Positions 22,582-34,479 of a stretch of 64,000 bases of DNA are shown in pieces. The notes under the pieces were generated by a model that worked only from the letters and a program-made list of their open reading frames with translations, ran no database searches and had not been told where the DNA came from. Origin of the DNA: Diphasiastrum complanatum (Eukaryota > Streptophyta > Lycopodiopsida > Lycopodiales > Lycopodiaceae); NCBI GenBank assembly GCA_029204225.1, contig MU832127.1:1-64000 (forward strand), written 5' to 3'. The stretch's first letter is position 1. Every line of letters begins with the position of its first letter. The translations under genes and the position numbers were made by a program.

Positions 22582-25500
22582 CTAGACAGTTTTATATTTA
22601 ATTGCATGCCATTGCTCCAAAAGAGTAATGCACTGGTCCCAAGACACATTTTCTGTATTTTCAGATTCAACTCTCCAAGTGCCAGGTCGTGTTTTTTTTA
22701 ACCAATTCACACATATTGCTTTTGTGGAAGTGTCAATGTTGCGTATAACCCCAGGATGTTTGTTACTTTCAGAGCGTTGCACCAATACAATATCATTCTC
22801 CTCAAACCAAGGAGGGATACATCCTGGATAACCGAGCTCTAGCAGCCATTTTCGGACACTTAAATCTCTGGTCTCGTAAGCAACAATATGAGATCTATGA
22901 GGGAGGGGAATAAACTTGTGTAGCAATGATGTGATTGGCCTCACACAATCCCAGCTGTAAGGAAGGTGTGCCTTGTCCAAAATGCTCATTCCCATTACAA
23001 AACCGATTTTTAAGCTTTCTTCACCTCCCTCTTCTTGGATATGTTGTCGATAGTACTCGGCGCCAAAGAAGATCATAATCTCTCCATCATGTTGCATGGA
23101 AAAAAAAGACTTTATTTGTGCTTTCCAATGTCCAACGCCAACATTCACATTTAGACCATCCATTTGAACAACAACATGTTGTCCTAGGGCATAAACATCA
23201 CCATCAAAAAATACCTTTTTGTAAGCGGTGACCTGTTCGAAGAGGCCATTGCATCCACTTATGCTCCAAAAATGTTTTGCATACTTCAATTCCTCTTCTG
23301 ATGTCGGACGGTACCGTTTTCTTTTCTTGGTGATAGCAATCCCCTTGGTTTTAAGCAACTCTTCGCATGGTGTTTCACAATTATTTGCATTGCTTCCATA
23401 GATTCCTTGCTTGTGACACTGATGACACCTCTAAAATACACTGTGTATGCATAGGAAAACATGTTGAAGCTTCCTCACCATGGCGTGCATAACCATCAAG
23501 AAAAACAAGACAATTATGGAGATCATTAAGCATCCCATGATTTGGCATAAGACCATCCACATCTTGCTGACAATTTTGGAAGACCTTTGCAAACAACTTT
23601 CTTGCAAAAAAATGGGAATAAGTTATCTCATTCATATTGTTGTTTGTCGAGATGTTTACATAGGTGGAAACCTTTCATTCAAAATCATAGCATCAATATA
23701 TATCTTGGGATCCATGGCGATACATGTCATCCAACAATTCTCCATTTCCTATAAGAAAAAACCAATGTTATTTCTGGTGGTTGAGAACTCAGAAAGCCCA
23801 ACAAGACAAACTTGAACAAATAGGTTGACATTAACGGTAATGGTGTGAACCTGCAACGTGTTCCAAAGGAGATGAGTTAGCACCATAATATTCCTCACTA
23901 CGAACCCTCCATGATAGAAATAGGGTTCGTGCCACACTCATACTCTCCATGGACCAACCCTCGCTTCTACTATAACTGTCAAAAATATGTGCTATGTCTA
24001 TCAGCAGTATTCCAAGCTCCAAGGATGATCTTGTGATGTCGTCCATGTTTGCCAAGATACAGGGTAAGCACCATTGGACAAACTTTTGGTTTTCTTCCGC
24101 TTTGAAGTTGCCATGGTACTTGCTCGGTGCATGTGGCCATCTTCCATATCGAATTTTTGCTGGTGCTATAGACCAGACGCTGTGTACAACTTCATCAATG
24201 CTCTTTCTAGTTTCGTTTGTGCATTTTTTCATAAGACATGATATGCACTTCTTGAACAGGTTCAAAGATAGTATATGCATGGCATCATATACCAAATCTG
24301 TTGAAAGATTGAAACCATATAGATCATACAATCTCCAAAATATAGATTCTCTGGACAACCCTGCACCTTTTAGAATTTCATCTTTGTTGCCTTGGGATGA
24401 TGTCTTCTTTGCATTGCGTAGAGCCTCTACCATTTCATTGGTTGTTCGTTTAGGGGGTGGATACCTAGCTTGGTACCTATTGCCAGCATAAACATAGCAT
24501 CCAATAAAGCCATCCCCTCGTGGGTCAAGAGTAGCTCTTGCCTTGTCCCGTCGACAAAATGCTTGTCCACCATCTTTGAAAAGCCCGAGTTTGCATTGCG
24601 CCAGATGATCCCCAGTAACTATCATTAACGTTGCACATAGTGTGCAATTCCTTGTCATCGAGGCCGTCACATTATACCCAAATATAAGATCAAGCGGATA
24701 ATTGTATTGTACATCCAATCCATCACAAAAGAGAGCTTCGAGGTCAGAAATCAAGGGTTGTAAAAATGCAGCAAATGCACCATCCACAGTGCATATAAGA
24801 TTCTTGCAACTAAGTGGAATAAATATAACTGGAAGAATATCCACACACGAGCTTTTCCCCGCATTCAACAGTCGCAACTCTATCACATAACAGTCCTTTT
24901 GTGTCGTGCGTGATGTTTGAAAATCGTGAGTATGAAGGAGTAGTGAGAAATTTCTAGGGGCTCCCTGTTATAAAACACACGTGGGAGTTATTACTCAATA
25001 TGTTTCCAATCTAAGTACAACTTAAAACTCAAAATATGCATGTGTTATCAATTACTTTGGTCAGCCTTCGTTTCCTTGTGACAGACATGCGACATCTTTC
25101 ACATCGAAAATTGTATTCCTTTTCATCTTTGTTCCATGATTTTTGAAGGGTTTCACATTTCTTGGAAAATGTTGAGTACGATTTCTTCCAAAATTCATGT
25201 CCACAAATGACTGGCAATTCATATACTAACTCTGGATTCCAAAAGTCCTGGAACTCCCTACACTTTTTCCCATCCCAAAAATCTTTTATAAATTCGGGAC
25301 ACTCATCCAGTTCTTTGCCCAACCAGTGTTCTTTGTTGCACCACATCCGCAAGAGTTCATGGCAAATTTTACTACTTTTACACAACAATTGGAGTTGAGG
25401 ACCAATGGGAGCATAATCAAATGGAACTGTATTTTTCCTAGGCACTCTGCATACATTGCATCGCTCACAGCATATAGCACAATCTCGTATTAATTTTTTT

Positions 25501-25836
25501 TTGCTTCTAAAAATTGTTTCACAGATGCAGTATACCAAACATGTACTGTAGTTGTCCTCTGCACTTGGTGTGAACACCTCTGGAGTATGAGGATTTTCCT
25601 TGGATCCTATACATATGCGATACTGTTTCAAGTTTGTCATGCCTAACCTTGTGTACATGTCAAGCATTTGCCGCCAAGAAGTAGGGGTAGTCATTCCATT
25701 CAAGTCACCATCCCATGTTGGTGGGAGTTGCACCAACAACTTGCTAAGGCTAGGTATCCCCAGCGCAGTTTTTACATAACTTGACCTTGACCCCACCAGA
25801 TCTCCAAATAAAGCATTCCGTGAATGAAGCCATTAC
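22582..25836 (-). CDS. tnp2-type (CACTA, En/Spm-like) transposase, several exons
   Basis: Four minus-strand blocks share one direction. Block 1 (to about 25056) is cysteine-rich (CAICCERCNVC, then CERC near its end) and joins block 2 (from 24964) by a clean phase-0 intron. Block 2 runs FQTSRTTQKDCYVIELRLLN through NCTLCATLMIVTGDHLAQCK and YDAMHILSLNLFKK, which fits the tnp2 transposase domain. Blocks 3 (about 23748-23450) and 4 (about 23424-22582) follow. Block 4 begins with RCHQCHKQGIYGSN, a likely zinc-binding motif, and ends in two small domains, one with GHWKAQIKSFF and one with NDIVLVQRS...WLKK that looks SH3/Tudor-like. Junctions near 23850, 23660 and 23430 do not keep frame with the obvious splice sites, so frameshifts are possible. 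The true N-terminus is not seen; the frame opens after a TAA near 25840. Acts on the element's own termini in the nucleus. Confidence 0.75.
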
Positions 25837-26114
25837 AGCAAGCAAAACCAATATTCACGCTCTGGGTTTACTAGATGCTAGTCGTATGGTTCAATGAACT
25901 AGAGATATGCAGAGCTAGATGATTTAATGCAGAGCTGTGTTAAAACTTTGTGCAGTATGGCGGAGGAGAACGTGGACAATCCATGTCACATTGCAGATGC
26001 AGGAGCAATATGTGATTTACTGCTGTACCAGTCTTCTGGGAATACTCTCTGTGACTAAGAAGCTGTGGGTGGAGTGATTCTGAGTGATTCTAGCTGCAGG
26101 CGCCGTTGCTTTCA
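25837..26114. other. Unassigned spacer
   Basis: No gene seen. The CACTA 5' terminus should lie in or beyond this region but was not identified. Confidence 0.3.
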
Positions 26115-26489
26115 TCATGATAACCTTTTTTTTATTTTGGTTTGGAAGAAAGAAAGGCAATCAAGGTGGAATGTCAAGGCAAAGAAGGGCATCTGAAGGA
26201 AACGCCCACAGCATGATTGAAGTCGAGGCAGTTTCCTCCAGGATCTGGTCACAGGGTTGCAAATGCACATGCTGGACGATCCATTAGCCTCAAGCAACCG
26301 AAAACAAAGAAGTCCTCCGGCAGCTGTTACGTTATCTACGTGAGAAGGCAGGAAAGCGAGGCGAGTGTGAAGCCACTTATTTTCTTTGGGGATGTAAGCG
26401 AAGACAGCTTTGTAATACGGATCTGCAAACATCAATATCCACAAATCTCTGCCGGGAGTTTGTGAGCACAGATTCAGAAAGCCACGTGA
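26115..26489 (-). pseudogene. F-box/kelch-type protein fragment
   Basis: The minus-strand frame reads FLNLCSQTPGRDLWILMFADP, then an AFAYIPKENKW-like stretch, then VTAAGGLLCFR and CICNPVTRSWRKLP. This is the block that follows the F-box domain in plant F-box/kelch proteins of the UFO and At5g15710 type (the start of the kelch-like propeller). The F-box itself and the rest of the propeller are missing, and the frame runs into non-matching sequence after RKLPRLQ. It sits between a CACTA transposase and a tRNA-like insertion, so it may be a captured gene fragment. A spliced gene is less likely because no flanking exon was recognised. Confidence 0.65.
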
Positions 26490-26522
26490 GTGCAGAATGG
26501 AATTCCATCATTTACACACACA

Positions 26523-26606
26523 CCAAGGCAGTTGGCTCAATTGGTTAGCTTGACATCCAAAGTTTCTTTGGTCTCAAGTTAGAGCCTTCCCTTGGAAACC
26601 AAGAAG
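26523..26606 (+). mobile_element. Short tRNA-derived SINE-like unit with 14-bp target duplication
   Basis: An 84-bp unit carries an A-box-like TGGCTCAATTGGTTAGC (26533-26549) and a B-box-like GGTCTCAAGTTAGAGCC (26570-26586). It is flanked by perfect 14-bp direct repeats CATTTACACACACA at 26509-26522 and 26607-26620. The boxes match plant SINE promoters better than a working tRNA. Length is short for a SINE, so a truncated SINE or a tRNA retropseudogene is likely. Confidence 0.65.
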
Positions 26607-26984
26607 CATTTACACACACAACGAAATCTGGCCAAGCTTTGATATAGGTGATGGCTTAAAAAATGTATGCCAAGGGTGTCAATTCTTCAGAATTGACTGA
26701 AAGGAAACATCGCCCAGAGCAACTAGCAATCTCTTGCAGGATTAAAGCTTCCAACTCAGAAATTAATGGAGGACTGACTGGCTTCGTAAGAAAGCGAATA
26801 TCAATAAAATTTCAGTAATGCACTTACTGTGATGCGCAGTACTCTGAAAATATTCTCTCCAGCCAAAAAAAAGCAACGTCAGAGCACGCGAAAAACAGAG
26901 CAAGACGAACCCGGGCACGAAGTAGGAGGGAGACAGGAAGTAGTAGCGGCAAAAAAATTTAGTGGTAATTAATGCAGCCGCCGA

Positions 26985-27075
26985 GCCACTCCTACAAGTT
27001 GGATAGGTTGTTAGCTTAGTTGGATGGGTTGTTATCTTTTCTTTTTTTTGGGTCCAAGTTAAACCAAAAGGCATA
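26985..27075 (+). mobile_element. Second tRNA-derived SINE-like unit (tentative)
   Basis: An A-box-like TAGCTTAGTTGGATGGG (27012-27028) is followed about 22 bp later by a B-box-like GGGTCCAAGTTAAACC (27050-27065). No target duplication was found, so this rests on the boxes alone. Confidence 0.35.
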
Positions 27076-27439
27076 TTAAGATTTTTCAATCAGAAGGAGC
27101 TAGTGTTCGGGAAAGCCGATGTCTCTTCAGAATGGAATCGGCTTGGAAGCCTCTGGTGAGTGCCGCGCTGAGCAATGGAGCATGCTGGAACTTTGGAAGC
27201 CTAGAGTCTGTTCCTGGTTTGTTTCTAAGTTTCTGACCTTCTTAAGATGCGAAGGTCAGTGGCCAAACCACCTTCCATTAATTTGGAATGTGGTTTGGGC
27301 ACTGATGGGGCCGATTAGGCGACGTTTCCGGTTGGAGATCAGATGGAGCCATCTATCAGATAAGGCAACTGCCTCAAGCCGCGATCAATAATCCTTCGAA
27401 TTGTAAATAGCTTTTGCTAATCTGACAATGAGTTCATGA
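27076..27439. other. Unassigned stretch
   Basis: Holds an open frame at 27119-27391 (90 codons) without a recognisable domain. Confidence 0.3.
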
Positions 27440-28175
27440 AATAGTAGAGGATGTTTGAATTCAAGCAATCTAATCATCCTAAACTTGAAATCGATCGAGT
27501 TTGATTGCTTGATGAATTATATCAAGTCATAAAAAACAAAATTGCATGTTGGACATCAAAATTGAGCTATCCCAAATAACAGGCATCAAATTTGAGTTCT
27601 CCGATTTTGTAAGCTCGAGATTTTTTGAATTCAACCACTCTATGAAGAACCTCAGTTTATAACAGCCAAAATTGGGCTATCTCGATTGATGGAGATTACA
27701 TTTGAACTATCTCTTGTGATATGGGTCAATTTCATTGATAAGAAGTAGAACTCAAGCAACCTAAATGTACCAACTTGATATTGATCGATTTTGCTAACTC
27801 AATGAGCCACATGGTTGGCTGATAATGACCAAAATCGCATATCAGACATCAAAGTTGAGCTCTCAAGCAATAGACATCAAATTTGAGCTATCTGAATGTC
27901 CTAGTTTCAAGATTCTTCTATTTTAAGCACTCAATAAGCAATCTCAAGTGATAAGAGACAAAATTGAGCTTTCTCAAATGATCATACATGAAATTCAATA
28001 GCGTTGAGTTGCATAGAAAATGGATTGAACTCGAGTTGTCTGAAGGTTCTAAAGCAAAAATTCCTTTGATTTGATCACTCAATCGACAACCTCAAGCGAA
28101 AAAGGCCAAATTTGAGATACTTGATGTTACAAACTTCAAATTTGATAATCTCATGTGGTAGGGACCAATTCAATT
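27440..28175. repeat. Decayed satellite-like tandem array
   Basis: About five diverged units of roughly 130-150 bp share CAAAATTGAGCTATCTC, GACATCAAATTTGAGCT and ACTCAATAAGCAACCTCAAG. The array ends within a few bases of the start of repeat copy B at 28183, suggesting that copy inserted at its edge. Confidence 0.6.
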
Positions 28176-28182
28176 GATGATA

Positions 28183-30037
28183 TAGATAATATAGTGTCCT
28201 AAAGTCATTTTTTGATTTTTCATGAAGAGAAAGCAAGAAAAAGAGAATCCACTATCTTGTGTGCCTCCTTTTTTTTTCAAAATTTATTACATACACTTTC
28301 CTTATATACGCAAAGTGCAAAAGTTTTTAGCCTATGAAAGGTCATCTTCTTGCCCATTCCAACCTGGGAAGTGCCTTTCGCCTTGGGGTACAACCCTTGG
28401 CCAAAAGCCCTTCTCCTCGAAATGGCCTCGGAGGGAACTACATATATTTAGGGTGGATGATGAGATTTAGAGTGAGAGCCTTGCAACTCTAAAACAAGAA
28501 TGTTGATGCCCTATCATACCAGAAATATTACAAGAAAGCAGAGTCTTTCCAACGCTATTTTGGAGAGTTTTCAAAAAAAAAATTACCAAAAAAATGGGTG
28601 TGAGGTTGGTCACGACCCTTGGCCTTCGTGTGACTTTGACCAACAATGGTACGTACCTTGGAATTATTCTTTAAAAAAAAATTGTAATCAAAATCTTTTG
28701 TCAATGAATATTCCAAGGTATCTTATATTATCATAGCTATAGGGCTTGGTATCCTACATAATTGTTGCTGATTAGATCATGAATATATGCCTATCAAGAC
28801 ACTATCAACAAAAAGAGCCATATATACAAGTGAAAATCAAAATGTGATATTATACTATATAGCAATATTATGATCAACACTACTCATCATCACACACAAC
28901 ATATTTTTGTGTCATGCCAATTATAAAATAAATAAGTAAAGCAATTAAATATGATTGGCAGTATAGTAAGTTGTAGTACATTAATCTTTTGTATATTTTA
29001 TTTCATTGTCTGAAGTTGCTACGATGTCATGGATATCATTTGTTACAATATGATTGTCCGACAAATTTGCCAAACTAAACGAGTCTATCTCTACCTCTAC
29101 CCATAGATAATCCCCTATGACTTTCTTAATATTAAGATGCTTTTCGATGGTTGATGGCAATGTTGATGACGAGATAAATGATATGATCGAGTAGGACGTG
29201 TATCATGCAATGTCAAATCATCGGATTATGATGCATCGTGATTGATAAAATCATAATTTTCTTGATTAAGAAAAAAATCAGCAGCATCGAAGTCCTCCGG
29301 CGGATCCGGAGATGTATCATCTTCATTTGTATCTTGTTCAGGTACAATTGACCGCATGCCTTCCACGACATCTCCATCCTCAAAAATTCTTTTATTACGA
29401 AGAGTAGCTTGAATTACATATCACCATATGGAATCTGAGAGGTCGGAATGAAAGACCACCTATAATTATTAGCATAAACACTATTGATTTAGTATGAATA
29501 TCCATGCTAAAAAAATTTGAGCTCTATAGAAGATCAATTAATTAACACAAAAAGAGCACATTGCTCATGACTACATGAGAACATTTATGTACCAGCTCGC
29601 ATTGTTGAGAAAAACAAATGTATCACTTTGGTCTTGTCCAAAGCTCCGGTGGAGTCAATGGCAAAATAGCCGCTCTCATATTTCCTCACACTCGCATTAG
29701 GACCATTACAAATAACTTCAAACCATTCTACATCAAATATAAAAAATTGAATTACCTAAATCCAACTTCCAATATATCATGAGTTGTCTCACAATATTCA
29801 AGTTGAGTAGAAATTAGGTTGGTAGTCATGCTTGCTCGACTCTCTTGAGTAACATTTGCCATGACCCCACAATCAGTTCTACTTTTATCAATGCACTCCG
29901 CACAAAATTTTGTCCATGCGTCCACAATGCAATGTATTAATTTTTGTACTATAAACAAAAAAAAACCCAATCTATTAGTGAAATTAAATAAACTTTGATT
30001 GATGACATGTGCATACCAATAGTTGTGTTGTTAAAAT
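28183..30037. repeat. 1.9-kb dispersed repeat, copy B
   Basis: Direct-repeat partner of 12833-14741. Copy B lacks the 43-bp or so segment found in copy A near 12970-13020 and has several 1-5 bp differences. Confidence 0.85.
29752..29970 (-). CDS. Short conserved open frame inside the 1.9-kb repeat, copy B
   Basis: Partner of 14451-14669. About a dozen residues differ, most of them clustered at the two ends of the frame. Confidence 0.25.
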   Translation of the reverse strand: MGFFLFIVQKLIHCIVDAWTKFCAECIDKSRTDCGVMANVTQESRASMTTNLISTQLEYCETTHDILEVGFR

Positions 30038-31082
30038 TGTTAGTTAAACATATGAGTAGTATATTAAATATATAGCTTACATGAAAATCGTATCCCCTTG
30101 CAAATTGTTATGTGCACGTCCTGCATATAAAATTCAGCATAATCCTAGACTTGGATACACAATACTCGATTATGCGAGATTACTGGTTGTGCCTCAAAAT
30201 TCCAAACAAGGCAAAATATGTAATTAATAACCTTGTGAATGCCCAATTACTTAAGTGGAGCTAGTGCATGGTTTAGGATGGGTATGCGTAGAGTGTCAAC
30301 AGCCACTTAAAAGCTCTTTGCACAAGGAGAGGCTGGGGCTATATATCCTAGTGGGAACTTGCCCTCCTACCATTCCATAGTGTGTTTTCATTGTCAATTT
30401 TTTGTCTCTAAACATGCATCCTATCTCGTGGCTCGAGGGTGATGCTACTGGAGATTGATCAATGGCTTCTCATTGGTTGGGTGGTTTTGCTCCATTGTTG
30501 TCTCTTTGTGTCTGTCTTATAAGCAGGATCTTGAGGAGCTTTCCCTGCAGGGGTTGTCAAAGCAAGGCTTACGAAGATCGAAGGAATTGGAGTTGTGAAG
30601 GTTTTCATCGGATATTTGGTAGTTGATCGATCAGTTTTCTCTTCCTGGTGGAGACCAAGCCTCCAAGTGGGTGTTCTCTCAGTTTTTCACTTGCATGTCG
30701 TTAAGATCCATCATTATCAACCTTCTCCAGGGTTTTATGGATTATTGTCGATGTTAGCCAATTTATGACTGGTCTTCTAGGGTTTTGCTTATGGTAGATC
30801 TGAATTTTCATAACTTATAGTAGAGCTGAGTTTTCAGCAAGTGTAGCTTCAGTTGGGGTTCAATTAATTGCTAAATTGATGATTGCATGTCGCAATTTTG
30901 CAAGATTTACAGTTCTAGACTATGATTTAGTAAAAAATTGCTTGTCTTTGAGGGTTTTTGGCTGGAAAAGAGTAGTAAGAGCTATCATCTAGCAAGATCA
31001 AAATAATTGATGTCTATTATGGATTAATTTGAGATACATGAAATACAAAAGGAGATTGAGTTTTGTACACCAAAAGACAAGC
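30038..31082. other. Unassigned stretch
   Basis: No gene or repeat family is recognised. The middle (30400-30800) is less AT-rich than its surroundings but is broken by stops in all frames. Confidence 0.3.
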
Positions 31083-31640
31083 TCACCCGGACCATGTGGT
31101 TGGATCCACCTGCACTACATGCTCTTGGTTTTCAAAGGTGAGTTTCCCAGTTCCCCGGTTGTACATGACTCTTAACCAAGGTCTTTCCAATTGAACTTGA
31201 TAGGCAGAAGGAGATTCCGGGATTTCCATCACCACAAAGGTGATCATAAATTGTACTCTCGCTATCTTCATCAAAATGTCTTCAACTAGACCCTTTGGTT
31301 TTACACAAGACTAGTCAGCTAATTTGATAACAAATTTTGCCGACTTCATCCCCTGTATACCCCATTTTTTATATAAGGTATTGGAGATGAGGTTGACTCC
31401 TGATCCTCCATCTACCATTGTCGCTTCATCCTCATATCATTTGTGCGTCATTGGTAGGTTGATGTTGTGTTGTTCATTGTCCCATGCTACTCCAATGTTG
31501 AGGATGGTACTGGTTTTCTTGTACCTGACACAATACAAGGGTTCTCTTGCCGTTACTTTAGGTTCCGAGTTTAATTATTATGCAAGAATGCTCTTTACTT
31601 GTGGTGCAATTCACATAAACTTTCTAAGGGATAAGTTCAT
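31083..31640 (-). pseudogene. Ty3/gypsy protease fragment
   Basis: On the minus strand VDGGSGVNLISN marks the retroviral-type aspartic protease active-site region in the form found in many plant gypsy elements. It is followed by MEIPESPSAYQVQLERPWLR, the equivalent of the conserved segment in which the family usually shows LLGRPW. Stops and frame changes separate the parts. No gag or reverse transcriptase is attached. Confidence 0.75.
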
Positions 31641-31679
31641 CCTGTAGGTCAATAGACTCATGAGCAGTTCTATTTGTGA

Positions 31680-32120
31680 AAGGCAAGTTCAAGGGCAAAG
31701 GTAAGTGGTCAAAGGGCCAAGATCAAGGTGAGCCTTCTACTTTTGTTTGAAAGAAGAAAGATAGATCCAAGTTAAAATGCATTTATTGTGGAGTAAAAAG
31801 GCATTTTGGAAGTGATTGATTCAAGAAAAAGAGAGATCAAGATGAGAAGCAAGGCAATTTCAGTTTTGATGAGGATGGTATTGGTGATCTAAACTCAAAT
31901 GATGATGCTTTTTTTATGTCTTCTTTTTGCTAACCAATGATGGAGATATTGATCCATGGTGGATTGATAGTGGAACAAGCTTTCATATGACATGTCACAA
32001 AAAATACTTCACTTCTTTGGTGCCTTATGAAGGAGAGAAGAAGGTCATCAACATGGCCAATGATGGTAAAGTTGTTGCCAAGGGCATTGGTACTATTCCT
32101 ATATATCTACTTTGATTTTG
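31680..32120 (+). pseudogene. Ty1/copia fragment (gag zinc knuckle to protease)
   Basis: A CIYCGVKRHFG segment matches the CCHC knuckle, with the last Cys codon changed to a stop. Downstream, PWWIDSGTSFHM marks the aspartic protease, and KGIGTIPI marks its end. Frame breaks occur before 31930, and the piece ends abruptly at the start of LTR-like sequence near 32138. Confidence 0.75.
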
Positions 32121-32137
32121 TATCATTCAAAGCCAAG

Positions 32138-32820
32138 TGTGAACATGATATGACTAGTTTTTAGTCAAGTTGACTAGTCACCTAGAAGTTAGCTTATCCT
32201 TGCATGTGCATGAGTAAATGCTCCCACATGGCAAGTGGATGTTCACACGTGTGTATAGAGTTCCAGAAGATAAGAGTTGACCATTTTCCTTAGATCCTAT
32301 TTTGTAGAGAATATTCCTATATTCTAGGAGACTAGCTCTTTGGATTTTAGCCATATTCTAGAAGGTCAACTTTGGATAAGGATCAAGGATGGATCAAATG
32401 GATAGATCTGAGTGATGTGGCACTCTTCACAAGTGTGAAGACCTGCTGGACTATACCAAACTCGTGGATGTACTTGATCCATAAAAGGATTATCATTTTG
32501 CTAATGAGATTGATGAGACTTTTGCATTATACACTTTTGTGAGATTTCTAGTCAATAGAATTGTGATTTTATTGAATGATTGCTATCAAGAACCTATGTA
32601 CTTGTTGTTTCAGGTGCAAGCCATACAGTGGAAAGTACTCCACACGTGTGAGGCCGCTCTCACTTGTTTATGAAGATTTGATCCATTGCTCTTGCTAAGT
32701 GTAGTGAATCTAGATCAAGATCTAAAGTGTAGAACTTGATAGATCCATTGATTAAGCAACCAATAACTCTCTATGATTGTTAAGTACAATCATTAATGTC
32801 CTAAAACTGAAATTTCATCA
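32138..32820 (+). mobile_element. Copia 5' LTR (boundaries inferred)
   Basis: The right end is fixed by the adjacent primer-binding site at 32821. The left end TGTGAACATG is the best TG start just after the broken protease fragment. That gives 683 bp. Confidence 0.6.
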
Positions 32821-32832
32821 TGGTATCAGAGC
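32821..32832 (+). promoter_or_regulatory. Primer-binding site for initiator tRNA-Met
   Basis: TGGTATCAGAGC, the standard copia primer-binding site, lies directly after an LTR ending in CA. Confidence 0.85.
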
Positions 32833-33392
32833 CGAGTAAGAGAGTGATCATTTAATTCATAAAACTTGCAAAGATCATTGGCAAAATTTGTTTTTGGCCA
32901 ATACTAGTGAGGGCGAGTTCATCTAGAGTGATAGCTTGTTTCTATTTGGATAAAATCAACTTGGAGGCTATGTATGTACTTTTCAAACATGTGAAGCCGT
33001 ATAGCAACTTTCATTTCAAGTACCTTGTGTTTTTGGGTCCTATAATCTCAATTCTAGTCCAAATTTAGTGCCTTTGAAGCATAGTATTGATCTAGATTCA
33101 ATCTAGCTAATGCCTATGACCAAATAGAGTTTTGGATCATTGAAGCATTTCTTTCTGGATTTTAAGATCAGATGTAAGAGGCTGATTTGTTCAGATCCTT
33201 AATTGAAGTGAAACCTCTAAGAAAGGTATAAAGCGAAAAAAATTTGTGAGAGTGAAAGCTAGGAATTTTTGTCAAGATCTAATTGTTTATCATTCAAGCT
33301 TGTGTGCTAGTTTGATAGAGACAAGGCTATAGGAAATCTTGTGACCTTTAGGCCTTTCATAGATCTTTAAAATTCAGAAATCTTTGTGAATT

Positions 33393-33640
33393 TTGAAGAT
33401 CATTTATTCTACAATGTCATCTATGGGTGGTTATTTGTTGGAATCAAGTGAGAGACTCACTTCCACAAATTATTCCATTTGGAAAGTGAGGATGGAATCA
33501 CTCCTAGTGATCCATGACCTCTTTGACATAGTTCTTGGAGTTGAGCAAGAGCCTCAAGCTGCCCAAGAACAAACCAAATACAAGAAGAGAGCAAGATTAG
33601 CTCTACATTGCATAAAGTTGAATGTATGCAATGACCTCTT
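33393..33640 (+). pseudogene. Copia gag N-terminal fragment
   Basis: Starting at the second ATG (33414), the frame reads GGYLLESSERLTSTNYSIW and MESLLVIHDLFDIV, the DUF4219/UBN2-type opening of copia gag. It follows the LTR and primer-binding site in the expected order. Homology ends near 33640, where an inverted gag piece begins. Confidence 0.8.
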
Positions 33641-33644
33641 GAAG

Positions 33645-34262
33645 TCAGGAAGAAGATTGTTGATTCGAGGACTTCGTCTTCTCGAATCTTGGCTTGTTTT
33701 TGTTCTTCTTCTTTCCTTTCGTGAAGAGAGCCTTATCTTGATCACTGCTTCCCTCTCCTTTGTCTCTCATTAGTCTCTCATCAGCGACAAGACTGACTGC
33801 TTTGTCAAATGTCATATCTGGTAGACTCAGTATGAGCATTCTCAGCGGCTAATAAGATGTCGGTAGAGATTTCATGAAGTACATCAGTTGTTGTGGTGTT
33901 GGGACCTGGTGCTCCTGTCCTGATGCAGCGAGTTGAGAAAAGATCATTCTGATCTTCTCAACGTGCTGATCCAACTGGTTGCCATCCCACCGTATTGATT
34001 GTAGCTGATTGTGAAGGTGCATGACTGAAGCTGCAGTCCTCACTTTATACTTGAAGGATATATTGTTATGTAAGATGCTTTTACATATGTATATCAAAGC
34101 AATAAAACTCTAGTACATCTTCCATCCAAGCTTGGGTTCTATGATTGCCATCCCAACATAGAAACATTTTTTTTGATAGTTCTCTTCCCAATCTGCAGTG
34201 CTTGCTAAATCAATCTCAAACTTATCAATTTTTCCATGCCACATTGGATTCCAAGAATCCTT
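33645..34262 (-). pseudogene. Copia gag fragment in inverted orientation
   Basis: The minus-strand segment carries the UBN2-type middle of gag (MHLHNQLQSIRW, then IFSQLAASG and MKSLPTSY) and the basic tail leading toward the zinc knuckle. One in-frame stop lies near 33850. It sits tail-to-tail against the plus-strand gag fragment. Confidence 0.75.
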
Positions 34263-34408
34263 TATTTGATCGTTGAGTTGTATTGGACTCTAACACTTTT
34301 AAAAAAAACACACATGCTGCTATTTCTTTCAAGAAATTATCTTCACAAAAAGTGCATTTACGTTTTGCCTTTGTAGCCCTACTTTTTGAATGCTCCCATG
34401 AATGAAAA

Positions 34409-34410
<2 letters not shown>

Positions 34411-34448
<38 letters not shown>
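34411..34448. repeat. TA dinucleotide microsatellite
   Basis: About 18 TA units. A shorter TA tract precedes the same TTTAAACTTATGTACAATTT sequence at 35301-35320. Confidence 0.9.
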
Positions 34449-34451
<3 letters not shown>

Positions 34452-34479
34452 AACTTATGTACAATTTTGCGGGCTCCAC

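Noticed and set aside
26523-26606. Functional tRNA gene
   Set aside because: Acceptor and anticodon stems cannot be formed and the B-box is degenerate; the target duplications favour a retroposed copy.
27119-27391. 90-codon plus-strand open frame
   Set aside because: Tryptophan-rich, with no family resemblance or promoter context; likely chance.
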